Made by a program: the position numbers and the translations under genes | In this document: positions 1 through 5,269 of the stretch, piece after piece | Layout: each line of letters starts with the position of its first letter | How positions within the stretch are numbered: position 1 is the stretch's first letter | The notes under the pieces: generated by a model | Told to the model about the DNA's origin: nothing | What the model saw: the letters and a program-made list of their open reading frames with translations, nothing else | The model's database searches: none | Assembly (NCBI GenBank): GCA_003511825.1 | Contig: DOIU01000257.1 | Coordinates: 1-6,000, forward strand | Direction: 5' to 3' | From: Gammaproteobacteria bacterium | GTDB lineage: Bacteria; Pseudomonadota; Gammaproteobacteria; Granulosicoccales; Granulosicoccaceae | Length of the DNA stretch: 6,000 nucleotides

Positions 1-48
1 GCTGATGAGGTGCCACTGCCGCTCGTTATCGTCGGGCAAGCCCTCTGA
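1..48 (+). CDS. possible C-terminal end of an upstream gene (partial)
   Basis: Frame 1 is open from the first base to a TGA at 46-48 and would encode the tail ADEVPLPLVIVGQAL. The residues look like an ordinary protein end and the gap to the next gene (110 bases) is a normal intergenic length. Only 15 residues are visible, so no family can be named. A second frame starting at base 2 is also open across this stretch and into the next gene, so the assignment is weak. Confidence 0.3.
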   Translation, partial: ADEVPLPLVIVGQAL

Positions 49-91
49 CTCACGTGGTGAAAATGACACAGTCCTAAACCATTTGGGGATT

Positions 92-149
92 TATACTGCC
101 CCCTTCGGCTCTTGGAGCCAGACGTTGAATCAGGCGCACAAAAAGGAGG
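92..149 (+). promoter_or_regulatory. possible promoter -10, leader hairpin and ribosome binding site of the MBOAT gene
   Basis: TATACT at 92-97 is a good -10 hexamer, but no convincing -35 lies 16-18 bases upstream (ATGACA at 63-68 is too far away). Just downstream is a small hairpin, GGCTC-TTG-GAGCC (107-119), which would fall in the 5' leader. GGAGG at 145-149 is a strong Shine-Dalgarno site 9 bases before the ATG at 159. The ribosome site is firm; the promoter is only suggestive. Confidence 0.35.
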
Positions 150-158
150 CGCGCAGGC

Positions 159-1799
159 ATGCTGTTTAACTCCAGCGAGTTTATCTTCGGATTTTTTCCG
201 ATCACATTGCTGGTCTTTATTTACCTCCAGAATCGAGGCCTGTTTCGACAGTCGTTGGCCTGGTTGGTTTTTGCGTCGCTGTTTTTTTACGCGTGGTGGA
301 AGCCGATCTATCTGCTGCTGATCATAGGCTCCATGAGCCTCAACTATCTGCTCGGCTTGTACATCTGCGCGGTTCGCAGCGAACTGCCCCAGAGATTCCG
401 CAAGGCGCTGTTGATCGTGGGCGTCAGTGCCAATCTGCTCTCTATTGGCTGGTTCAAATACGCGGGCTTTTTCGCCAGTAATATCAATGCCGCTTTTGCG
501 ACGCAGTTTGATGTCGGTGATATCGTGCTGCCGTTGGCGATCTCATTCTTTACGTTTCAGCAGATTGCCTACCTGGTGGACGCGTATCGCGGTGAAACTG
601 AGGAGCATAATTTCCTCAACTACGCGCTGTTTGTTACCTTCTTCCCCCAGTTGATTGCCGGTCCGATTGTCAGTCATAAGGAGATGTTGCCGCAGTTTTT
701 CTCAGCGCGCGCGCAGCGCTTTGACTACGAAAACCTGGCCATTGGTTTAGCGATGTTCAGCATGGGGCTGTTTAAGAAAGTGGTGATTGCTGATGGGGTC
801 GCGGTCCATGCAAACATCATTTTTGATGCGGCGGAAGCGGGCCAGACCATCACGTTCTTTGAAGCCTGGTGTGGTGCTCTGGCGTATACACTGCAGTTGT
901 ATTTTGATTTCTCCGGCTATTCAGACATGGCCTTGGGCTTGGCGCGTGTGTTTGGCATTCGTCTGCCACTGAACTTCTACTCGCCCTATAAGGCGGGCAG
1001 CATCATTGAGTTTTGGCGTCGCTGGCACATCACGCTGTCGCGTTTTTTGCGTGACTATCTGTATTTCTCCTTGGGCGGGAATCGCCGCGGGAGGTTTCGC
1101 CGCCACACCAATCTGTTCATCACCATGCTGTTGGGTGGGCTGTGGCACGGTGCGGCCTGGACCTTTGTCTTTTGGGGCGCTTTGCACGGCACCTATTTAA
1201 TGATCAATCACGGTTGGCGATCATTCCGCCAACGACAACGCACGCCGGGGCCGGTGGTTGCGATGATCGAAAAAGTCGCCGCGCATGGGCTGACGTTTCT
1301 GGCCGTGGTGGTGGCGTGGGTGTATTTCCGCGCTGAGAGCCTAGACACCGCACACACGATTCTGGGCGGTATGGCGGGCTTGAACGGTATTGCCTTGCCC
1401 GTGGAGTGGCTGAATCGTTCGCCAGACCTTGTCGCACTCTTACAAGCCATGCAGGTGCAGTTCCAGCCCTTGTTGGCTGTCGGCCCGATGATGACGCTAC
1501 TCAATGACGCGGTCGTGCTGTCGGGCGGGGAATCATCGGCCACGGGTATAGGCCCGCTGTCGGCGCTGATGTATATGGCCTTGCTGCTGCTCTGGGTGTG
1601 GTTCGCGCCCAATACGCAGCAGCTGGTGAAAGCCTTTGAGCCGGCCTTTGAGTCCTTTCAGGGGCAGATTAAAGCGGTGTATCCGGGTGTGCTCGCGTTT
1701 AGGCTGAACGCCGTGTGGGCGTGCTTGCTCGCGCTGTTGATGGCGTATAGCATTTTTGGCACTTCCCAGACATCGCAGTTTCTCTATTTTAATTTTTGA
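159..1799 (+). CDS. AlgI-type MBOAT family membrane O-acyltransferase
   Basis: A polytopic inner-membrane protein of 546 residues, slightly longer than the roughly 470-520 usual for AlgI/DltB-like proteins. The N-terminus (LFNSSEFIFGFFPITLLVF) is the standard opening of the family. Signature segments follow in order: YAWWKP (44-49), LPLAISFFTFQQIAYLVD (124-141), FFPQLIAGPI (161-170), LYFDFSGYSDMALGLA (247-262), the FWRRWHITLSRFLRDYLY block (285-302, His290), LGGNRRG, and GGLWHGAAWTF with the presumed catalytic His330. The extra length is mainly an insert near 400-465, before the last helices. Known members take an acyl group, usually acetyl, from a cytoplasmic donor and pass it to a periplasmic SGNH-type enzyme or polymer. 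The SGNH-like gene 15 bases downstream fits this. The start has a strong GGAGG 9 bases upstream. It is not called algI because no alginate genes are visible and the acceptor is unknown. Confidence 0.95.
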   Translation: MLFNSSEFIFGFFPITLLVFIYLQNRGLFRQSLAWLVFASLFFYAWWKPIYLLLIIGSMSLNYLLGLYICAVRSELPQRFRKALLIVGVSANLLSIGWFKYAGFFASNINAAFATQFDVGDIVLPLAISFFTFQQIAYLVDAYRGETEEHNFLNYALFVTFFPQLIAGPIVSHKEMLPQFFSARAQRFDYENLAIGLAMFSMGLFKKVVIADGVAVHANIIFDAAEAGQTITFFEAWCGALAYTLQLYFDFSGYSDMALGLARVFGIRLPLNFYSPYKAGSIIEFWRRWHITLSRFLRDYLYFSLGGNRRGRFRRHTNLFITMLLGGLWHGAAWTFVFWGALHGTYLMINHGWRSFRQRQRTPGPVVAMIEKVAAHGLTFLAVVVAWVYFRAESLDTAHTILGGMAGLNGIALPVEWLNRSPDLVALLQAMQVQFQPLLAVGPMMTLLNDAVVLSGGESSATGIGPLSALMYMALLLLWVWFAPNTQQLVKAFEPAFESFQGQIKAVYPGVLAFRLNAVWACLLALLMAYSIFGTSQTSQFLYFNF

Positions 1800-1814
1800 G
1801 TCCGCTGTGCGCTT

Positions 1815-2849
1815 ATGAACAAATCTGCCTCCGATATCTCGTCTGCAGCACACGCATCAACGGTTAACGCTCTGCGAGGAGTGCGTTTCGCCCGCGTGTA
1901 TTTGCTGGCGTTTGTGCTGAGCGCATCGATCATCGTGGTGTGGAAGCGCGCCGATATCTTTCCGTGGATCGGAGGCTGCAACCCGCAGGGCTATGACGAC
2001 ACCAGCTTTATGGCCTATTGCCATTCATCCCGCTATGGCGACTACGAACATCGTGCATTCTGGCATGGCCTGGAGGCGGGGTTGATCGAGCCCGTACGTG
2101 AGGCTGATGTGTTGTTCTTGGGCAACAGTCGGACGCAGTATGCGTTTTCCACCGATGCGATTGCGCGCTACTTCGAACAGAGCCCGCTGACCCACTATGT
2201 GTTTGGCTTTGGTATGGGGTCACAGAATTTTGTCGCCGAGAAGATGGCCGATAAGTTTGACCTTCGCCCCAGCGCGGTGGTGATCAATGCCGACCCGTTT
2301 TTCACCGATCGCATCAGCGTGACGAATCAGAACATGCTGGAAGATTCGCGCACCAAGACGTGGGAGTATGGTCTTAAGCGCTGGATGCAGAATCAGCAGC
2401 GATCACGATGCGCCGGTGCAGAGGATACGTTGATGAACGCCTTGCTGTGCGGCGGTCAGGAAGAAACGCTGTTCCGCAACACGCAGAATGGGCATTGGGA
2501 CGTACGCTATTTCCGCAAGAATCGCCGTATCCCTGTGGCGATTGACGCCAATTCGGGCGACCTGGATGTGTCGGTGGAAGAGGCCAGTCGCATCGCAGAA
2601 GCCTTTCTCGACAAGCTACAGATAGACCGCAACTGCATGATTCTGACAGTCACGCCGCGCACCGCAACGCCACTGGCGTTTGCCGAGGCCCTAGCCGAGC
2701 GGTTGGGCGTGCCTGGCATCTTTCCGATGCCTGAGCACTTGGTGACCGTCGATGATTCACACCTCGATCCGGACAGCGCCATGCGCTGGTCGAATGACTT
2801 TATCCATGCCGCCGGCGAGATTCTTGAGTCGTGCGCCGCTGATTCTTAG
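1815..2849 (+). CDS. membrane-anchored SGNH-hydrolase-like protein, probable periplasmic partner of the MBOAT protein
   Basis: A 344-residue protein with a single N-terminal membrane segment (about 26-43, preceded by Arg residues) and a long domain that should sit in the periplasm. VLFLGNSRTQYAFS (99-112) resembles SGNH block I, with Ser105 as likely nucleophile. GFGMGS (131-136) follows a beta strand, as the oxyanion glycine block does. VINADPFF (157-163) resembles a core strand, and DDSHLD (313-318) resembles the C-terminal Asp-x-His block, with His316 as candidate base. AlgJ, AlgX, PatB and similar proteins use this layout to transfer acyl groups received from an MBOAT partner. The gene lies 15 bases after the MBOAT stop with only a weak Shine-Dalgarno site, consistent with translation in the same operon. 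The domain has six cysteines (55, 69, 199, 212, 274, 340), compatible with disulfides. Family assignment rests on motifs only; whether it transfers or removes acyl groups is inferred from context. Confidence 0.8.
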   Translation: MNKSASDISSAAHASTVNALRGVRFARVYLLAFVLSASIIVVWKRADIFPWIGGCNPQGYDDTSFMAYCHSSRYGDYEHRAFWHGLEAGLIEPVREADVLFLGNSRTQYAFSTDAIARYFEQSPLTHYVFGFGMGSQNFVAEKMADKFDLRPSAVVINADPFFTDRISVTNQNMLEDSRTKTWEYGLKRWMQNQQRSRCAGAEDTLMNALLCGGQEETLFRNTQNGHWDVRYFRKNRRIPVAIDANSGDLDVSVEEASRIAEAFLDKLQIDRNCMILTVTPRTATPLAFAEALAERLGVPGIFPMPEHLVTVDDSHLDPDSAMRWSNDFIHAAGEILESCAADS

Positions 2850-2854
2850 CGGCG
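2834..2854. terminator. hairpin between convergent genes, possible terminator
   Basis: CGCCGCT (2834-2840) and AGCGGCG (2848-2854) form a perfect 7-bp GC-rich stem with a 7-base loop that contains part of the SGNH-like gene's stop codon. A second small inverted repeat, GGCC-TGAG-GGCC (2864-2875), follows. No T-tract follows on either strand, so this is not a canonical intrinsic terminator. Its position between two converging genes is the main support. Confidence 0.35.
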
Positions 2855-2879
2855 TATGTCATTGGCCTGAGGGCCTGGC

Positions 2880-3323
2880 TTAATGGTCTGTGTCGGTGCA
2901 GTGCATATGATCGATCAGGCGACGCATCACCCGAATAAAGGCTTTGCGATCGGTATCTGAGAGTCCAGACAAGGCCTGGAGATTAACCGCCAGTGCCGCT
3001 TCCAACGCATCCTTTTGCAAGGCGCGCGCGTGATCCGTTAAGTAGATGCGTTGCGACCTGGCGTCTGCCGCGTCTTTTTTGCGCACAATGAGCCCATCGC
3101 GCTCCATCCGCGACAGTGTATTGGCCATGGTCGGTTGCTCGATGTCGAGCTGTTTGGTCAATGTGCGCTGGGTCAGCCCATCACCTTCCCAAAGCACCAG
3201 CAGTGCTGGAAATGTTCCCGTCGTCAAGCCCAGGGGCTTGATCTTTTCTTGAAGGTTGCGCGCAAACAGTCTTGCCAGTTGGTTGATCAGATAGCCGGCT
3301 GATTCATTTCTTACAAATGCCAT
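2880..3323 (-). CDS. MarR-family winged-helix transcriptional regulator
   Basis: A 147-residue protein, the usual size for MarR. The N-terminal helix (about 8-30) is followed by the typical LTTGTFPALLVLWEGDGLTQ stretch (33-51). The helix-turn-helix is TLTKQLDIEQPTMANTLSRMERDGLI (54-79). The wing follows with DAADARSQRIYLT (84-96), whose Asp-x-Arg is the family hallmark, and a C-terminal dimerisation helix comes last. MarR dimers bind short palindromes and are usually released by small aromatic or oxidising ligands. I chose the ATG at 3323: an AAGGA site lies just upstream, the protein then begins as MarR proteins do, and a longer frame from 3425 would overlap the divergent gene and add a low-quality tail. 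It is divergent from a membrane protein with paired palindromes between them, which suggests autorepression. The ligand cannot be read from the sequence. Confidence 0.93.
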   Translation of the reverse strand: MAFVRNESAGYLINQLARLFARNLQEKIKPLGLTTGTFPALLVLWEGDGLTQRTLTKQLDIEQPTMANTLSRMERDGLIVRKKDAADARSQRIYLTDHARALQKDALEAALAVNLQALSGLSDTDRKAFIRVMRRLIDHMHCTDTDH

Positions 3324-3339
3324 AGCGTCCTTTTTACAC

Positions 3340-3359
3340 TTGCATAGCTTGGTATGCAA
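3340..3359. promoter_or_regulatory. operator 1: 20-base palindrome, likely MarR binding site
   Basis: TTGCATA (3340-3346) and TATGCAA (3353-3359) are exact inverse complements separated by six bases, giving a 20-base site of the size MarR dimers bind. It lies 16 bases from the MarR start codon and overlaps the -35 and spacer of the likely rightward promoter. Its core ATAGC-TTGG-TAT recurs at 3371. Binding by the adjacent regulator is inferred. Confidence 0.6.
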
Positions 3360-3368
3360 TGCTAATTT
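3340..3368 (+). promoter_or_regulatory. sigma70-type promoter for the inner-membrane protein gene
   Basis: TTGCAT (3340-3345) and TAATTT (3363-3368) are separated by exactly 17 bases and match the -35 and -10 consensus reasonably. Transcription would begin near 3375, about 33 bases before the ATG at 3408. Both candidate operators overlap the promoter or its start site, so a bound repressor would block it. No equally good promoter was found for the leftward MarR gene. Confidence 0.45.
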
Positions 3369-3370
3369 AA

Positions 3371-3382
3371 ATAGCAAGCTAT
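3371..3382. promoter_or_regulatory. operator 2: second palindrome related to operator 1
   Basis: ATAGC-AA-GCTAT is a perfect 5+5 inverted repeat. It matches the core of operator 1 (ATAGC-TTGG-TAT, 3344-3355) at both ends, and the two centres are 27 bases apart. CATAGCTTG (3343-3351) and CAAGCTATG (3375-3383) are also exact inverse complements, so the pair could alternatively be seen as one large inverted repeat. The site falls at the predicted transcription start of the rightward promoter. Confidence 0.45.
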
Positions 3383-3407
3383 GTTTAAGGTTGGACGGAG
3401 ACAAATC

Positions 3408-3845
3408 ATGCTGAAATTCATTCATCCCGCAGCAGGCGTCTTGGGCTTGCTGATTGTGATTTCGTTTTGGATCGCGACCGTTTGGTCTGAGTTTGCTGTG
3501 TCCACGGCAACGGTGGTCGCCGTCAAGACCGCGATTCCCTGGGGGTTTTTGATCCTTGTTCCCGCGCTGATGGTAACGGGCGGATCGGGCTTTGCTCTAA
3601 CCCGGGGAAGGGGCGGTCGTCTCATTGCAATCAAGCGTCAGCGTATGCCCATGATTGCTTTGAACGGGCTGCTCGTTCTCGTCCCTGCCGCGTTGTTTCT
3701 CGCCGCCAAGGCCAGAGCGGGGGAGTTCGATACCTTGTTTTATGGCGTTCAGCTCGTTGAGCTGGCTGCCGGTGCGGTGAATATCACGTTATTGGGATTA
3801 AACCTGCGCGATGGCTTGCGCTTGCGCGGGCGTCTGCGCCGGTAA
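3408..3845 (+). CDS. conserved four-helix inner-membrane protein of unknown function, divergent from MarR
   Basis: A 145-residue protein with four predicted membrane helices (about 8-26, 42-63, 83-101 and 110-132) and a basic C-terminal tail (RDGLRLRGRLRR). Notable features are His6 and Pro7 at the membrane edge, FWIATVWSE (20-28), a lysine within a polar linker (VAVKTAIPWG), TGGSGFAL (57-64), KRQRM (76-80), NGLLVLVPAALFL (86-98), and Glu118 in the last helix (VQLVELAAGAVN). The pattern resembles a small uncharacterised proteobacterial membrane family that I recognise by its look but cannot name. The ATG at 3408 is chosen over one at 3381 because GGAG lies 7 bases upstream (3397-3400) and 3381 falls inside operator 2. 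It is divergent from the MarR gene and probably its target. The function is unknown; no transporter signature is seen. Confidence 0.88.
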   Translation: MLKFIHPAAGVLGLLIVISFWIATVWSEFAVSTATVVAVKTAIPWGFLILVPALMVTGGSGFALTRGRGGRLIAIKRQRMPMIALNGLLVLVPAALFLAAKARAGEFDTLFYGVQLVELAAGAVNITLLGLNLRDGLRLRGRLRR

Positions 3846-3881
3846 CGAGTGTCTGAACAGCGTCCCTTTAGGAGAAGCACA

Positions 3882-4028
3882 ATGTTGAATGCACACTCAC
3901 GTCGGCGAGTACTGTTCGCCACACTGCTTTGTTTAGCCGGATGCGGGGCGCCGCATTTGCAGACGGTCAAGCGCGCAAAGCCCCCGTTAATTGGCGAAGA
4001 GGTCGCTGTACTCACAATGCACTGGTGA
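3882..4028 (+). CDS. very small predicted lipoprotein (possibly truncated by a frameshift)
   Basis: A 48-residue product from the ATG at 3882, with AGGAG (3870-3874) 7 bases upstream. The N-terminus is a classic lipoprotein signal: basic SRRR (6-9), hydrophobic VLFATLLCLA, then the lipobox LAGC with Cys21 as the lipidation site, followed by GAP. Only 27 residues would remain after cleavage, ending in VLTMHW before the TGA at 4026. It lies 36 bases after the inner-membrane protein and is probably cotranscribed. The signal and ribosome site make translation credible, but the short mature part and the coding-like frame immediately downstream raise the possibility that the intact gene is longer and broken here. 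Confidence 0.6.
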   Translation: MLNAHSRRRVLFATLLCLAGCGAPHLQTVKRAKPPLIGEEVAVLTMHW

Positions 4029-4032
4029 CCCT

Positions 4033-4248
4033 ATGTCCATGGCATCAGAGGAAACAGCGGCAGATACGTCGCCGACGCAGGTGCTGCACTACTCATCGGC
4101 ACAGGTGTGCGGTGGGGATGGACGCCTGCGCGCCGCACCCGTGGCCAGCGCGGAAGATCAAGCGCGTGCCTGCACCTTTGAGGTCAAGGTGCTTGATGGC
4201 TACCTATTGGGGGTTGGGTCGCATCAAAAAGTGTTCAGCGGTTGTTAA
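4033..4248 (+). CDS. short hypothetical frame after the lipoprotein: coupled small gene or displaced 3' half
   Basis: A 71-residue frame starting 4 bases after the lipoprotein stop, with GGTGA (4024-4028) as a weak ribosome site, so it could be translated by coupling. Codon third positions are mostly G or C, as in the neighbouring genes. Segments such as VLHYSSAQVCGGDG and ACTFEVKVLDGYLLGVGSHQ look like folded protein, with three cysteines including one at the C-terminus. The same frame is open upstream back to 3991, so a single-base insertion or deletion between 3991 and 4028 would fuse it to the lipoprotein and give a protein of about 120 residues. No family is recognised. Confidence 0.35.
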   Translation: MSMASEETAADTSPTQVLHYSSAQVCGGDGRLRAAPVASAEDQARACTFEVKVLDGYLLGVGSHQKVFSGC

Positions 4249-4481
4249 ACGGTGTTTAGCAGAGTAAGGGCCGTATTTGTCTTAATGGAAAAAGTCCACG
4301 CTGTTTGTGCTTGGCGATGATTTTATTTTTTTCTTTACACGATGTATGTAAAGCTGGCTTTTATTTTATTGGAAAATGAAAACCAGTGCTGAATTTTTTT
4401 TAAAATCCACCTTCATTATTTACAGGTCTGATCAGTCAATTAAGGAGTGATATCGCAAAGGTGTTTTGATCAGGAAAATAG

Positions 4482-4493
4482 CCTGTATACAGG
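4482..4493. repeat. perfect 12-base palindrome upstream of the stress-protein promoter
   Basis: CCTGTATACAGG is fully self-complementary and is flanked by a looser GCCT (4481-4484) and AGGC (4500-4503) pair. Its centre lies about 51 bases upstream of the start site predicted from the promoter at 4504-4532, a position where activators or upstream-acting regulators often bind. It does not match the LexA, FNR or CRP spacing rules, so no regulator is named. Confidence 0.45.
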
Positions 4494-4503
4494 TATATAA
4501 GGC

Positions 4504-4532
4504 TTGCTGAGCTGGGGTAGAGTGTTTATGCT
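4504..4532 (+). promoter_or_regulatory. candidate sigma70-type promoter of the universal stress protein gene
   Basis: TTGCTG (4504-4509) and TATGCT (4527-4532) are separated by exactly 17 bases. Transcription would begin near 4539, leaving an AT-rich leader of about 109 bases before the ATG at 4648. AT-rich DNA often yields chance matches, so this is only a candidate. Confidence 0.35.
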
Positions 4533-4647
4533 TATTTTCAGCAGAATAACAAATTCACTATGTCGTTCCGCGTATTATTCGCTGGCTTAATAGATCTTTT
4601 ACGTGAATATTTTTGCGGGATAGCCCATAAATCTGGAGGTAGGTTTT

Positions 4648-5091
4648 ATGTCTAAAGTTCGTCGTATTCTTTTTGCTACTGATTTCTCTGCAGCCGCAAC
4701 GCGTGTGTATCAATACGCGATTGACTTTGCCGCCGACCTTGATGCCAGTATTGTCGTATTGCACGCCCATCAGGAGCCGGCAAACGCACTGCCGGACGGT
4801 GCCGTTGACTTACCCCAAGAAATTGAGTCTGACATTCGCGAACGCGTCGCTGCAGAGCTCAAACAGTTCGCCGAGAGTATTGACACGAAGTCTGTCAATG
4901 TCACCACGCAGTTAGTTGAGGGCGTGCCCTACGTTGAAATCACCAACACCGCCAGTGAGCTGGGTGTGGATCTCATCATTGTCGGCACCCACGGTCGCAC
5001 CGGGCTGGCGCATATTCTTCTTGGCAGCGTCGCGGAGCGGGTCGTGCGTACGAGCGACGTCCCGGTATTGACGATTCGCAGCAGCGATTAG
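4648..5091 (+). CDS. UspA-family universal stress protein, ATP-binding type
   Basis: A 147-residue cytoplasmic protein of a single Usp domain, the usual length. It opens with RRILFATDFSAAA (5-17), where Asp12 is the conserved nucleotide-contacting residue. VVLHAH (36-41) is the second strand. The C-terminal loop GTHGRTGL...LGSVAE fits the G-2X-G-9X-G-(S/T) ATP-binding pattern with Gly113, Gly116, Gly126 and Ser127, and VPVLTIR closes the fold. Such proteins bind ATP and dimerise, and they help cells survive starvation, oxidative stress or lack of oxygen; the exact role here is unknown. GGAGGT (4635-4640) lies 7 bases before the ATG, an excellent ribosome site. The gene appears to be a single transcription unit, with a long AT-rich region before it and a hairpin after it. 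Confidence 0.97.
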   Translation: MSKVRRILFATDFSAAATRVYQYAIDFAADLDASIVVLHAHQEPANALPDGAVDLPQEIESDIRERVAAELKQFAESIDTKSVNVTTQLVEGVPYVEITNTASELGVDLIIVGTHGRTGLAHILLGSVAERVVRTSDVPVLTIRSSD

Positions 5092-5125
5092 CCCCTCTTT
5101 TTTTACCTCACTCAAGCCACCCCCT

Positions 5126-5146
5126 GGACCTCGGTTTTCGAGGTCC
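5126..5146. terminator. strong hairpin downstream of the universal stress protein gene
   Basis: GGACCTCG (5126-5133) and CGAGGTCC (5139-5146) form a perfect 8-bp stem with a GTTTT loop. CTCAA (5111-5115) and TTGAG (5147-5151) can extend the stem across a one-sided 10-base bulge. It begins 35 bases after the stop codon. No T-tract follows directly, though a T-run precedes it (5097-5103), so it may act as a 3'-end stabilising or factor-assisted terminator structure rather than a standard intrinsic one. Confidence 0.45.
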
Positions 5147-5269
5147 TTGAGCGTCTGGTGTCCATCGCGGATGCCAATTGTGTTGTCTTTTTTGGGTTTT
5201 CGTTCGTCTATACAGTAGGGGTGCTATTGCGTACCCTAAGTGACTTTCGATCAACCTCAGTAGTCTGTT

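Larger units (their letters stand above)
4249..4647. other. AT-rich gene-free region upstream of the universal stress protein
   Basis: About 400 bases with no convincing gene on either strand. It is visibly richer in A and T than its surroundings, with runs such as TTTTATTTTTTTC near 4321. It contains a short inverted repeat, CTTTAC/GTAAAG (4333-4338 and 4348-4353), an 8-base palindrome CTGATCAG (4428-4435), the 12-base palindrome at 4482-4493 and a promoter-like pair at 4504-4532. No clear terminator for the upstream genes was found. It probably serves as a long control region for the stress gene; a small RNA cannot be excluded. Confidence 0.7.

Noticed and set aside
1208..1612. Minus-strand open frame of 134 codons inside the MBOAT gene
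   Set aside because: It is a shadow of a confidently identified gene and its translation has low-complexity, unfold-like composition with no family resemblance.
3381..3407. Earlier start of the membrane protein at 3381
   Set aside because: It lies within operator 2 and close to the predicted transcription start with no ribosome site; the ATG at 3408 has GGAG at ideal spacing.
3324..3425. N-terminal extension of the MarR protein by 34 residues from an ATG at 3425
   Set aside because: It would cross both operators and the start of the divergent gene, it has no family-like sequence, and the ATG at 3323 has its own ribosome site.
3929..4267. Plus-strand frame of 112 codons overlapping the lipoprotein region
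   Set aside because: The translation is rich in Arg, Cys and His with no domain-like pattern, and the competing frames have a lipobox or better codon use.
4428..4440. FNR/ANR-type site (TGATCAGTCAAT)
   Set aside because: The half sites are spaced wrongly; FNR needs four bases between TTGAT and ATCAA-type halves.
4482..4493. LexA (SOS) box
   Set aside because: The half sites CTGT and ACAG are present but separated by 2 bases rather than the 8 of the enterobacterial LexA site.
4558..4770. Minus-strand open frame overlapping the start of the stress gene
   Set aside because: It overlaps the strong ribosome site and N-terminus of the UspA-type gene and shows no recognisable protein features.
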